Notes: generated by a model from the letters alone, not told the origin. Counted from the first letter of the stretch, positions 12,901 through 21,930 are shown. The stretch is DNA of 64,000 bases from Branchiostoma floridae (GCF_000003815.2 NC_049981.1:27239785-27303784), one strand, 5' to 3'. Translations and numbers: made by a program.

Positions 12901-15900
12901 AGACAATGAAAGGTAAAAATATAGAAAGTGGATATCATTAAAGCAGCAAGGAAAACTTAAAAGATGACCATCACTGTATACCATACATAAAACTGAGTGC
13001 AACAAAGCACCTGGTCCTCTGGATATGTTTTCCCTAATATGTGTATACAGTTAAGCAGTTTTCGAAACATTTTTTATATAGAAAGATTATGTTTTTATAA
13101 AAATGGATATTCACTTTTCTATCAGTCTGCCATTGGCTATAAGTCATATATAAGAAATCTATGAAACTGTTTTTAATTACCAGATATTCCCAGCCACAGG
13201 TCCTGCACTCCTCCAGCCAGCAGGGTGGGGAACAGTGTCTGTACAAAGTTCTGCTCATCTTGGCTGGAAAAAATGGTTGATATCAAATTCATGACAAGAA
13301 CATGACAATTTTGCTGAATTGTAATACCATCATCACCTTGATGCCATGGTAATAATTACAGAAACTGCACACACTACTTAAATTGGACAGACATGTTTAA
13401 GAGGAAGATGTTACCAACCTGTGAATGGTTAACAGCATGGCACCATGACTCTCACAGTAGTGCCTGGCGTTCGGCCACGTCATTTTGGGGTTGATGTTGA
13501 ATTGGTAGCAGTAGCCATTGTAGTTGCGCCATCCAGCAGGACATGACCCTATTGTACAGGTAAATAATCAGTGTTTTAACACATACAAGACAGCATATAA
13601 TATACAAATTTAAACTGAGCCTTTCTCTTCCTTTCCATCAATCTATGGAACACAACATTTATAATCAAATCACTATCCAGTCCATTTAACTTTAAAAAAG
13701 AAATCAACAATTTTATGTCCTATATTCACTTATAACTATGTGTGTATGTTTGTTTCAACTCTGTAATTTGTCAATATGTATATTATTTTTCTATTGAACC
13801 CTGGAAGCCTTATAGCTAAAGGGTTACCCTAATAAACACTACCGAAGAGATTAACCATAGACAGATCCTGTAACCCTGTCATAACATAGAAATGCAAATC
13901 AAATTTCACAGACATGTAGCTACTACTCTCTATCATTGGTTGCTAATTTTGATTGACAGCAGGACAATAGTTACTGAGTATCAAACAAACTGCCTGAACT
14001 AGGATGACTGTAATCAAATATGAAATGTAATCTTGATTTTCAGCTTCTTTTCTTGAACTTACGCTGCTTCCCCTTTTCACACAGGAAAGCTCTTTCATTT
14101 CTGCAGCGGATAGGTCCCCACTTCCCTCCATTGGGAAACATCTGGATACACACTGCTCCTGGATAGGCCCAGCTAACAGCAGAAATGGCAAAAGGTTCAG
14201 TCATACACTTGTCGGAACAGCAGCTTGTAATTTTCCATTTAATTTTTGCTAAAAATGATTTAAAAACCGTAAACTGCTACTGTAACAGTAGTTCTCACAA
14301 TGTAAGAGTGACATCATGGTGTAACGTGCAAATGGTTAGATACACAGAAACTGTGTGGAATAAAATACACTGAAATCTTACCTATTATTGCTTACTGTGG
14401 CAAACTAGTGCATTGTACTTATGATACTACTTTCATTGAAAACTTTAGGGAAGTGATCAACATGCAAAAAATTCTGACAAGAAGACAGCCCAGGTACGTT
14501 TATCTTCAGATAAAATGTGGAGTTGCTTACTTTCCGTCTGACCCTTGGACGTTGGGACCCCAGTTGGTGTAGCTGGCAGGCGGACCACCTCCACTCCACT
14601 GCACCTGGTTCGGAGAGGCCTGTGGGTACAAGGACAGATATTGTATGTTATACTATCACAGTACATAACTCACTGTGTGGTTCATTGTCGATTAATATAG
14701 GTCCGCTTTTGTTAAGGCTAGACATAATTTAAGTTGGTCTATCCAATGACAGATCACCAGCTGTCTCCTTCCTGGAGGAATGTCACTTTGAAGATTGAGC
14801 TAAGTCAGAATTTTTTTTTCAATTTCTGGATTTGTGAATTTTTCCAGAAGAATGGCCAAGATTGAGTTTAATATACAATGTATAGGGACAGTCGGGGGAC
14901 CTTTTCCATCTCCTCAATCTTTGCAGGACAGATCTGGAGGCATCTGACAGTTTAAGACAAGTGGAACCCTCAGGAAAAACCTTCAAAAAACCAGATAATG
15001 AGTAGCCTGCAGTCAAGCCTTGTTAGCTTTGGTCTGCTCCCAACTCCAGGCTATAGGTCACATAACACAATACAGGTCATGTTACCACTAAGTGAAAGAG
15101 TCTAAAAACACTTACAGTGTCTGAGAGACCGATATATACAGCTTCCTGTATGGTTAGTGCTTTGGACATGACAAAGTTGTTCTCTGCATCATCGATGATG
15201 TTGACCAGGTCACCGCCATACGAGCGGCAGATGGACTGGGCGTCGAGCCAGGTCTCCTTCTGGCTCCCGCTGAACTTGTAGCAGCGGTCGTTGTACAGCT
15301 CCCAGCCATTGGCCGTGTCACAGGCATCAACAAGACCTACATGGGAGACAAGGCAATAGAATGAATGAATGAATGAATGAATGGATGGATGGATGGATGG
15401 ATGGATGGATGAATGAATGAATGAATGAATGATGGATGGATGGATGGATGGATGGTAGATTGGATGGATGGATGGATGGATGGTAGATTGGATGGATGGA
15501 TGGATGGATGGATGGATGGATGGATGGATGAATGGATGGATGAACATTTTATATCATATTTTATGCAATAGACTGTTATTTTTGTGAAGATTCATGTGGA
15601 TGATAATGCTCTTAGATTAGAAACACTACCCACCTGTATATCGCTCACAGACGTAGGGCTTTGCAGCCGTGCATGCCAAATCGTTCCACTTGCCAACGTT
15701 GGACCGTACAAACATTTCCACACAGTCCTCGCCGGTAGAATGAGCATTGTTGGGCTCACCAGTATTCCACATACTAGAAAATCATAACACATATCGTAAT
15801 TGAAAAATGCTAGTTCCCTTTATCCGCGGGGTAACCTATATCCGTTGTTTTTAAAAACAGAGTATTTTGGAAAATCAGATCGACGGAGGGTTGTTTCAAA

Positions 15901-18900
15901 TTGCAATACTTTCAAGATAATGTAGTTTGAAACCAAAAGTTGTTGACTTGATGTCCCTTAATGCGTTGTTTTTAAAAACAATGGATATATGTTACCCCGT
16001 GGATAAAGATGAACTATTAGCGTTAGAAAATATTTGCACTTCAAACAAACCAGCTAAGCTTGCATCCAGAATGCATGAAAAGTGGATGAAGTTAAGGAAG
16101 AAAAAGAATGTCTAACATCCTCCTCCTCCAATATTTGGTATCTAAAAAGCGCTGGATTGGTATCTAAAAAGCGCTGGATAAAAAGCCAAAGACAAGACTC
16201 CCTCTAGTAGAATGGAATAGTCCAAAAGCTGAACTTTCGACTGAATCATTTCAGTACACATTGCTTCCTATCTGTCGTATATTCTTACACTCAATGTAAG
16301 ATTTCTACTGCCTTACTTGATCCCTGCGTTGAAGGGTGTGCCGTCCGCCCACACGAAGTTCGTCTCTCCCAGGATATCGTGCAGACCGATCCAGTACTGG
16401 CCTCCATCGTTCGGTAACTGTTGGGCCATCCATTGCTGCAGGAGGTAGAGGTAAAGGGTCAAGAAATTAGGACAATATTTACATACTGCTAATTTACATA
16501 CTCGGGACAAATTCATTAAAGTGACGAGTAAGCGAAGGGCGAAAAACAATCCATAGCTTTCATCTTTTGGAATTGGGCAAGTTTAGGAGTCGTTGTAAGA
16601 TTCGTAATTTACATGAAGTAACTTTGTGAACTTGTCATGCAATGGTGAATTGCGCAACTAAAATGCTAGATGTCGCTTTTGGCCCACCTGCTCCGCTGCG
16701 CTGGTGAGAATGACAAGGTCCGATGTGAAGGCGTTGCAAGCAGTTCTCGCTTCGTTCCAGTCTTTTGGGTCGTTGAAGATTTTGTAACAGGACTGCTGAT
16801 AGGATAGCCATCCGTCAGGACATGTGTTCTGAGCGACAGCTGTGTGCAGGTTGGAGCAACAGTTTTGTTTTTTAAAGTTAGAACTTAGAAGCATTTTTTC
16901 AAACCGAACGTTATTTTGCATCAAATAGCGAAATTAATGTAACACCCATTATCATAATACCACCATTAATCATAATACCGCCAAATAAAACAGCGATGAA
17001 TCTAAGGAGATGTACTGGTGCATCTACAGTTATTTCCTAGATTTGCACACTTCAGACATCCCAGTTTTCAACAAATTTTTAAAAAGGCTTCAATAACGAT
17101 GCATTCAAAGACAACACGGCTAAAAGTTTTCAGTTCCTTTTCGGGGCAGGCGAGCTCGTCATGGGAAGGACATACTGTCAGATTCCGGAGGAATCTGCTT
17201 GGAGATTACATCTGGACCAGGATCGGACGATTCGGCACCTTCAATAGTCAGGCATATGCCCATAGGACTTCATTTACTTTTCTTTGCGTACACCGCTTCG
17301 AATTACGTATGAAGTGTTGACTGTTGGGGATTTGATTTCAGAAGAAGAAAAAAATGTTTATTTCACGCTTCTATGCCTTTGTATTAATACTACATATACA
17401 TGACCTGAGGTTTGGCATATGTAACTGCACAGGACACATGCGCACAGGATTTCATTTACACCTTTGGCATAAACCACTTCAAATTTATCAATTTGGGGGA
17501 ATTTGGGGGTACAAAAAGATGTGTATGCATCAGGATCTGAATCTAATCTCCAAGCAGATCCACGGTGGCGTACGATAGTATCAAACCCACAGTAGGTGCG
17601 ACTACGGTGCCCGTTTGACTCCATTTGGCCGGCTATACTCCTTGGCCAGCTTTGATACTAACTTATGGCACCGTAGGATCTGTTTGGAGATTAATCTGAA
17701 TCGTCCTGGGCTAGATGATGAATCTCACGACTAGGCGCCGCATTGTCCTGCATTGTCCGACATCCGGGTGTGACATCCCTAGGTTACACATAGCCGACTT
17801 TGGCTCCCGAACACCAGCCGACTCTTAGCCGACCCAAGTCGGCAGTAGTTCGGGAGTAGTCTGACCAGTTTAGGCCACGCCCAGAGTCTCTAGGCCACGC
17901 CTATTTTTTTAGCGCCGAACATGTCCCGAACATCTCCCGACCAGTAAATGACTTACTCTCAACTGTGTCCTGAATGCTGTCCAACCTATTCCTTACCATG
18001 CCGACCTCTAGCCGCAGACTACCGAATCACTCATGACTGATTCCCACCCGATTGCCGACCCTCTCTCGGTTTGAAATAGACATAATCAGCGATTTTCAAA
18101 GGAGTGCTCATTTTCGTTTTTAATCAAGATTATCCTTTCCTCTATTTTGTAAACATCACCAAGAGATCAAATTTGGATCACAGATAGCTCCAATACGGTA
18201 TTTATGGTTCTTTTTGTTTTGGGCTGGATGTCGGTCGTGTGAAGTTCGGGAGTGATTCGTCTACGTCCTGGCAATAATCTTTTTGCTTGGGAATGAGTTA
18301 GCAGAGATTTTTCTACGGTCTTGGGGTGAATCATTGGTTAGTTGGAAACAAGCTGGGAGTAAGTCAGCAGTGTTTATGGCGTTTTTAAGATTTAATTTGA
18401 CTGCTGACTTACTCCCGAACACCAACCGAACACTAGCCGACCGTGCCGAACACCAGCCGAACACCAACCGACCCAATCCAGACCTGCCGTTCAGAGCCGA
18501 ATGTTTTGAACATTTCAAAACATTCGGATGGAGCAGCCGAACACCAGCCGACTCAGCCGAACGCCAGCCGATTCAGCCAAACACCAGCCGACTACAGCCG
18601 ACTAGCTCCCGAATCACTCCTAAACCATAGTCGGGAGAGAGTCGGGAGCCAAATTCGGCTATGTGTAACCTAGGCATTATGCTACATGCATTCATGCAAC
18701 ATATCGCACATCTTTCATTCCTTCCTTCCAGTCTCCAATGCGTTTTTTTCTTCAAATATTCTTGGAGGTAGGCTCTCATTCGTCAGAAGTTGACGTTTTG
18801 TTTTTGCCTGGCTACTCATGTTTTCAAGGAGCAAATGTTTTTTGTGTGCTTTTGTGAAGACTTAATGAACAATCGCCAATTTGCATTCTACACCACGAAC

Positions 18901-21900
18901 GAAAAAACACATCAATCGTTTATTAATCTTTAGCCAATGAGAATATAGCTCAGACAGATTACTGGCTTACAAACATGTATTGTATTGACTGTTATGTTTA
19001 TAGTCAAGACCGTGACATGTCGTACTAGCCATAGCTTGCTTACATAATGCGTTGATACGTAATGGTAAATCAGTCCACTGGACACATTGTTTTGTAACGC
19101 GACCTTTAATCTTACACAACAGTTACTTAGTAAATACCAGCTTTATTGTGACGATAAACAATGGGTTATAAATTTAGACATACTGGACAGAACTGGGGAA
19201 GTTGAGTAATTGCTGGCCTGGTTGTTTCTTTCAGCAGTCTCACCTTGGTTGTCGTTATGTAAAATGTAGTGCTGTGGCATATCATGCATGTCATAAGGCA
19301 AGTGTGCACGTTACAAGTATTAGATATCAAAAAATATGTTTTCTTGAAATTTGGAAAGCATTTCATGGTGTGATTGATTGAAAGCTAAGGGTCGAATAAG
19401 TAATGTAACGCTAAAGCTTGATTAGTTAGATATTTTTGTTTGTGAAGTTTGTCCTATTGGAATACCGCCTGGCGCGAGTGTCTGATGTCTGATACATAGC
19501 AATGTACATGTCATACAACTGCTGTCCCAAAATGTACAAGGACTACAAGATGCGCTTACGTATGCGCGTCTATAGAGTCATTCTCTTTAGAAATTATTAC
19601 ATAAACCATGCAAACAACAACAGGTGACGCAGTATTTAAACAGTCCAGAATCTAAGACCATAGGTGAGACATGAAAAAAAGTACGGTAAAGGTCCCAGAG
19701 CTGCATTCAAGACCAAGAAACAAACAACAGGTGCATTGTGTAGAAATTATCCTAATTCATGGTCTCAATACTTACGAAAACGTCACACTAGGGACAGTGC
19801 ACGTGGATCAGGCATGGTATTTGAATGTGGAACCCTTCCCTCTTTTTGACCCATTTAACGTTACACCTGAGCAGTCTTGCAAAGTGCAAGTCACCTAACG
19901 TTAACGTCTCGTGTCCGCTAGCCTAACCACCCGGCCATCGACGCCAGATTAGGTCCCACTGGTGCTATGTTCGTCTGTCGTATTCGATTCGATGAGGACC
20001 TTGACTCCAGGCGCCCTTTTGGGTGCGGGCGCGGCTATAACGAGTCCAACTAGCATGTATCTATCTACTGTTCGAAACAACGTAAAATCATCTTTTTCGA
20101 ACGGATGCCGTTGTCTAGCTGATAAAACAATTCGTTAGCTCGTCGGAGTGCTTTCCAAACTACGCCCCCTTCCTCTAACATCTTTGTCACGTCACAAGCC
20201 ATCACGCCATCACATCGGTTTGTCCTGTACGCCCTGTTTGGAATTTCTCTGAAGTTGACAAAAATCCGCGCATCCGTATCTGTATAGGCTCAGTTGGCAT
20301 ATACGTATATACGTTGTTTCTAATTAGAGGTTAGTACACAATCGTTAAAATCTAACAGTTTTTCTGGAATCCCGATTCCGATTCCATGACAAGTTGGACT
20401 TTCTTCTACTTTAACAATAATGTCAGTATAAGTTTCAAGACATCCAAAGCCTGCATTTAGAATAGATCTTAATGGAGGGTATTGTCATGATGAATAAAAT
20501 ACGTTTTATTTTTCTCGTCTAAATGAAAAAAGGGTGTCGCAACTCCCCAGAAGTGGTGTGATTGTTGCACTACTTGATCACCGGGTCCTCGTGGACAGTT
20601 TGTTAAGGATACCGCCTCAAGTGTAATAGTTATTGTCCTTTTTTACAGGTAAGTGACAATGTAAATAGATCAATGATAATGTTTTGTCACGTTGCTCAAA
20701 AATAAGCGTCATTAATTCCCCTTTCGACAAGGATATGGCCCTTTAAGTCTTAAATTTACGGTCTCTTGTCCCTACGTTTACCAATTCGGTATGTACACAA
20801 AGTTTTATGAGGAGCTGTTTTAAGTCGTCAGCAGTTTTGCCCTGTTGTAGAATTGTTTTCCTTGAGAAGTATAAAACAGTACATTTAACGTGGAATATGT
20901 ATGTATATATATATACTTACATATACCTCCACATACATGTAGATAGAGGGAGAGAGGTCCGTCATTTTTCTTTTATTTGAACGCTGCAAAGCCTCAACTT
21001 CTGCAAAACCTTTCTAATTATTCTGGGGTGAATTCTGAATGAAAAGACGGCAATTAAGTGCATATATGCGCCTATAGTCAGGAAGTAACTATTAACATTT
21101 ATAGGGGCGATCGGAACACACCGCCTCTGTCCTCATGTCAAAGTGTTACATATAAGTGCGATCCTGTTTCATCCCCGGCCCTCCCTGATTCCAAACTACT
21201 AACATTTCCCCGTCTGTTCTCTATCACATGCTGTCATTTACTTGGACCTCAAACGGGTCTGGAATCAAAATGCTCTCCCCGCCTATATATACAACCAGAG
21301 GCGTAAATGTGTCGTATATGCAGAGATAAAAACACGGTTACGTCTTGCGCAACAACTCATGTGCACAAGGGCAAGGAATCTGGGCAAATATTAATCCTGG
21401 CAGCTTGTTTTGCACAATTATTAACTTTATGCAAACTGTACTTTATTCCAACCTGGCACAGGTAGATACTCACATGGGATGACACGTTATTCAAAGGTGT
21501 TTGGGATCGATAGGACAATGAAAACTTAAGCGTGCGTTTCCCAAACATTACAGCACATAACAAAATGTAATGCTATGACTGATGGTGTACAAGGCTCTAA
21601 CGATACATACATTGGCGTGTATTCCATACAACTACATCATTCATGAAAAAAAAAGACAATTCACAAAAGTAGCCTGAAAAATCACAGTACAAAGTCCTCA
21701 ACAACAAGTTTTACCAAAGTCATTTAGTGAACGTTGAACAGAAGACAGTACTGTGAGAAATCCATGCATAGATGCTGCATAGAGTCTCTATTCAGCGATA
21801 AAAAGTAGCTATAAACGAGTAAAAGTTTAGAATATTCCAATGAAGTTTGCTTCTTAAGCGAGGACTGAGACAGTGACCGTTACTTACCTGCTCCAAGCAG

Positions 21901-21930
21901 CCCTAGGAGGAAGAAGCCACGAAGTATCAT
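195..21930 (-). CDS. Secreted mosaic lectin: 5 CTLD, 2 F5/8C, SUEL lectin, LCCL (3' end off window)
   Basis: Multi-exon gene read right to left. Coding exons in transcript order: 21888-21930, 16688-16839, 16317-16435, 15634-15773, 15116-15336, 14531-14619, 14063-14172, 13419-13548, 13181-13263, 12663-12782, 11867-11959, then either 10846-11024 or 10625-10803, 9955-10119, 8856-9003, 8231-8389, 6955-7037, 6439-6577, 5875-5910, 5322-5495, 4572-4691, 3969-4082, 3440-3484, 2574-2861, 2066-2241, 1683-1829, 1252-1396, 911-962, 195-261. Every border has GT/AG and all phases agree, giving 1179 residues without a stop. Domain order: signal peptide, CTLD1-3, F5/8C-1, CTLD4, Pro/Thr linker, CTLD5, linker, SUEL/Gal_lectin, F5/8C-2, LCCL. 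No membrane segment is seen in this part. The architecture implies an extracellular glycan- or surface-binding protein, perhaps in innate recognition (inference). The C-terminus lies left of the window. Confidence 0.85.
506..707. mobile_element. MITE family A, copy 1 (202 bp)
   Basis: Inverted ends read AGGCTTAGGTC, then TTTCC/TTGCCAAAC and GGGGCCCGGCC at the left, mirrored at the right. The interior has a TAAAATGT-type AT-rich stretch beside TTTTTCGTTTC. A second copy in opposite orientation lies at 30618-30823, which confirms the family. It is beside or within the 3' part of the lectin gene. Confidence 0.8.
1252..2241 (-). CDS. Lectin mosaic exons 24-26: F5/8C-2 domain
   Basis: Exons 2066-2241, 1683-1829 and 1252-1396 repeat the three-exon layout of F5/8C-1. 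They encode [20 protein letters not shown], then [32 protein letters not shown], and [12 protein letters not shown] to [18 protein letters not shown] with a final LGCDPG. No duplicate of its first exon is seen in the adjacent introns, unlike F5/8C-1. Confidence 0.88.
2574..2861 (-). CDS. Lectin mosaic exon 23: SUEL-type (Gal_lectin) domain
   Basis: A single 288-nt symmetric exon. It encodes [23 protein letters not shown], then [21 protein letters not shown], and [16 protein letters not shown]. The cysteine pattern, the YGR motif and the DPC..TYKYL signature are those of the sea-urchin-egg-lectin / rhamnose-binding (Gal_lectin) family, also found in latrophilins. It likely binds rhamnose- or galactose-type glycans. 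A domain on one 1-1 exon is the classic unit of exon shuffling. Confidence 0.9.
3440..3484 (-). CDS. Lectin mosaic exon 22: 15-residue Pro/Ser linker
   Basis: A 45-nt phase 1 to 1 exon encoding [15 protein letters not shown] between CTLD5 and the SUEL lectin domain. Like exon 18 it is a symmetric, skippable linker. Confidence 0.68.
3969..5495 (-). CDS. Lectin mosaic exons 19-21: CTLD5 (EPN type)
   Basis: Exons 5322-5495, 4572-4691 and 3969-4082, all phase 1 to 1. The domain starts [17 protein letters not shown], includes VWIGAHDRG and [15 protein letters not shown], crosses an intron inside GGGEPNN, and has [15 protein letters not shown] and a final YMCKRR. EPN and WND are intact, so this is the third CTLD here predicted to bind sugar through calcium. 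Confidence 0.87.
5875..5910 (-). CDS. Lectin mosaic exon 18: 12-residue Pro/Thr linker
   Basis: A 36-nt exon, phase 1 to 1, encoding [12 protein letters not shown] between CTLD4 and CTLD5. The acceptor follows a pyrimidine-rich stretch and the donor is GTAAG. A micro-exon of this type can be skipped without changing frame. Confidence 0.7.
6439..8389 (-). CDS. Lectin mosaic exons 15-17: CTLD4 (EPN type)
   Basis: Exons 8231-8389, 6955-7037 and 6439-6577. The domain starts [16 protein letters not shown] and continues [19 protein letters not shown], then [20 protein letters not shown] and KWNDIPC, and ends YTCKK. EPN and WND are both present, as in CTLD1 and CTLD5. The intron between its first two exons carries a degenerate tandem repeat. 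Confidence 0.86.
7320..8160. repeat. Degenerate tandem repeat, about 200-bp unit, in lectin intron
   Basis: Units near 7330, 7465, 7655, 7870 and 8085 share a TTCAGCACCAAGGACATGGC-like start, then GGGAAATACCAAATTGCTTT and CTCTAAAA. A related single start is near 6219. The array fills most of the intron between the first two CTLD4 exons (8231-8389 and 6955-7037). No gene is seen in it. Confidence 0.7.
8856..10119 (-). CDS. Lectin mosaic exons 13-14: rest of F5/8C-1
   Basis: Exon 9955-10119 (55 codons, phase 0 to 0) begins [16 protein letters not shown] and continues [13 protein letters not shown]. Exon 8856-9003 encodes [12 protein letters not shown], then [10 protein letters not shown] and ends [11 protein letters not shown]. 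Together with exon 12 they complete a coagulation factor 5/8 C-terminal (discoidin) domain including its closing cysteine. These domains bind phospholipid, glycans or proteins through exposed spike loops. The intron between the two exons holds a 503-bp foldback element. Confidence 0.87.
9084..9586. mobile_element. 503-bp foldback DNA element with about 80-bp inverted repeats
   Basis: The ends are near-perfect inverted repeats about 80 nt long (left starts CCCTCACACTCAGGGTTGAC; right ends GTCAACCCTGAGTGTGAGG plus ATG). It is flanked by the 10-bp direct repeat AAATAGTACA at 9074-9083 and 9587-9596. Long inverted ends and a 9-10 bp target duplication fit a Mutator-like non-autonomous element. 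It sits in the intron between exons 13 and 14 of the lectin gene. The reading frame at 9228-9542 is unsupported. Confidence 0.85.
9689..9823. mobile_element. MITE family B, truncated copy
   Basis: It starts CTAGTTCACCTTTATCCaCA and shares the internal TATCAA(C/G)TTGA and TGGTTT(A/C)AAACTGCAAT blocks with the full copies, but lacks the right inverted end. It lies immediately beyond the 503-bp foldback in the same intron. Confidence 0.6.
10625..10803 (-). CDS. Lectin mosaic exon 12b: first third of F5/8C-1, alternative copy b
   Basis: A second 179-nt version of the preceding exon, about 40 of 59 residues identical by eye. It begins [20 protein letters not shown], carries [10 protein letters not shown] where copy a has [10 protein letters not shown], and ends YQWLQ. 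Acceptor, donor and phases match copy a. Joining copy a to copy b shifts frame and reaches a TGA early in the next exon. Both copies are open and conserve the framework residues, so neither looks like a pseudo-exon. Confidence 0.82.
10846..11024 (-). CDS. Lectin mosaic exon 12a: first third of F5/8C-1, alternative copy a
   Basis: A 179-nt exon, phase 1 in and phase 0 out, with AG acceptor and GT donor. It encodes [20 protein letters not shown] followed by a spike-loop segment [10 protein letters not shown], then [10 protein letters not shown] and ending NEWLQ. This is the N-terminal part of a discoidin/F5-8C domain. Copy b lies only 42 nt further along the transcript with the same length and phases, and only one of the two can be used in frame. 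Confidence 0.85.
11867..13548 (-). CDS. Lectin mosaic exons 8-11: CTLD3 (degenerate ligand site)
   Basis: Four exons (13419-13548, 13181-13263, 12663-12782, 11867-11959). The domain begins [15 protein letters not shown], has LWLGISD followed by FDWVDGS, then [16 protein letters not shown] and WDCSRLY, and closes with [10 protein letters not shown]. Its layout is one exon longer than CTLD1, 2, 4 and 5. NPT stands where EPN would be and WND is absent, so it is probably structural or protein-binding. A 62-bp triplicated repeat lies in its last intron. Confidence 0.83.
12435..12616. repeat. Three tandem copies of a 62-bp unit
   Basis: The unit TATCTCCCAACCAAGGTATG, followed by GAGAAAGTCAGGATGCTAAG, begins at 12435, 12497 and 12559 with very few differences. 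It lies in the intron between the last two CTLD3 exons. The near identity indicates a recent expansion. Confidence 0.88.
14063..15336 (-). CDS. Lectin mosaic exons 5-7: CTLD2 (no EPN/QPD)
   Basis: Exons 15116-15336, 14531-14619 and 14063-14172. The first begins after a phase-1 junction with [17 protein letters not shown] and ends VYIGLSDT. The second carries [14 protein letters not shown] and the third [16 protein letters not shown] and AFLCEKGKQ. The fold cysteines are present, but the EPN/QPD calcium-site motif is replaced by GPN and no WND is seen, so canonical sugar binding is doubtful. A (GAAT)n/(GATG)n microsatellite lies in the intron just before it. Confidence 0.85.
15359..15544. repeat. 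(GAAT)n/(GATG)n microsatellite
   Basis: Tetranucleotide tracts of GAAT and GATG with two TAGATTG interruptions, placed 23 nt upstream of the acceptor of the first CTLD2 exon. On the transcript strand it is CATC/ATTC-rich, so it lies where the polypyrimidine tract and branch point would be. Confidence 0.9.
15634..16839 (-). CDS. Lectin mosaic exons 2-4: CTLD1 (EPN type)
   Basis: Three exons (16688-16839, 16317-16435, 15634-15773) make one complete C-type lectin-like domain. It starts [14 protein letters not shown], has the WIGL core (YWIGLHDI), the calcium and sugar motif WNTGEPNN, then EDCVEM, KWNDLAC and a final YVC. EPN plus WND is the canonical calcium-site-2 combination associated with mannose/GlcNAc/fucose-type specificity, so this domain is predicted to bind sugar in a calcium-dependent way. 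Confidence 0.88.
15810..16019. mobile_element. MITE family B, full copy in lectin intron
   Basis: Inverted ends CTAGTTCcCTTTATCCgCGG and ...GGATAAAGaTGAACTAttAG enclose paired TTGTTTTTAAAAACA segments. Copies with the same ends occur at 50657-50866 and, truncated, near 9689-9823; a half copy is near 11711-11803. It lies between the CTLD1 exons at 15634-15773 and 16317-16435. Confidence 0.78.
17015..17185. repeat. Dispersed repeat, copy 1
   Basis: Shares GCACACTTCAGACATC, GATGCATTCAAAGACAACA, AAAAGTTTTCAGT and AGCTCGTC with 52605-52780 in the same order and orientation. The family is unknown to me. It lies in the first intron of the lectin gene. Confidence 0.65.
17544..17693. mobile_element. 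150-bp palindromic MITE with 9-bp target duplication
   Basis: Inverted ends of about 42 nt (TAATCTCCAAGCAGATCC at the left, GGATCTGTTTGGAGATTA at the right) leave a short central loop. The 9-bp ATCTGAATC occurs at 17535-17543 and 17694-17702. It lies in intron 1 of the lectin gene. The duplication length points to a MULE-type transposase in trans. Confidence 0.85.
17778..18674. mobile_element. 897-bp inverted-repeat element with CCGAACACC-rich interior
   Basis: Ends are CCTAGGTTACACATAGCCGA and its reverse complement. The right interior is built of degenerate GCCGAACACCAGCCGACT units, and a 14-bp hairpin (CCGAATGTTTTGAA) lies near 18497-18528. The shorter element at 30419-30618 shares the TTACACATAGCC termini. 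No transposase is present; open frames here are products of the repeat. No clear target duplication was found. Confidence 0.75.
18675..21887. other. Remainder of lectin intron 1: no gene seen
   Basis: About 3.2 kb of AT-rich intron between the 897-bp element and the signal-peptide exon. Apart from the tRNA-like segment at 19860-19945 I see no supported exon, array or RNA gene on either strand. Confidence 0.6.
19860..19945 (-). repeat. tRNA-like 5' half, probably a SINE head or tRNA pseudogene
   Basis: Reading leftward from 19945 on the minus strand: GGCGTCGATGGCCGGGTGGT then TAGGCTAGCGGACACGAGA. This resembles the acceptor, D-arm and anticodon-arm part of a tRNA-Ser-like molecule, with an A-box-like TGGCCGGGTGGTTAGGC. 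No convincing T-arm follows at tRNA spacing, so it is not a functional tRNA gene. Confidence 0.5.
21888..21930 (-). CDS. Lectin mosaic exon 1: start codon and signal peptide
   Basis: The exon reads [14 protein letters not shown] and ends in phase 1 at a GTAAGT donor. Joined to the next exon it continues [11 protein letters not shown], a typical short signal peptide with a small-residue cleavage region just before the first CTLD cysteine. The start is preceded by AAG, giving A at -3. It is separated from exon 2 by a 5-kb intron that is full of repeats. Confidence 0.85.

Noticed and set aside
15077-15547. Ile-His-Pro-Ser repeat protein upstream of CTLD2
   Set aside because: The repeat is the intronic GATG/GAAT microsatellite; a good AG acceptor at 15337 separates it from the true CTLD2 exon.
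18283-18630. 115-codon plus-strand frame rich in NTNR/ADRAEH
   Set aside because: Translation of the degenerate CCGAACACC repeats inside a transposable element.
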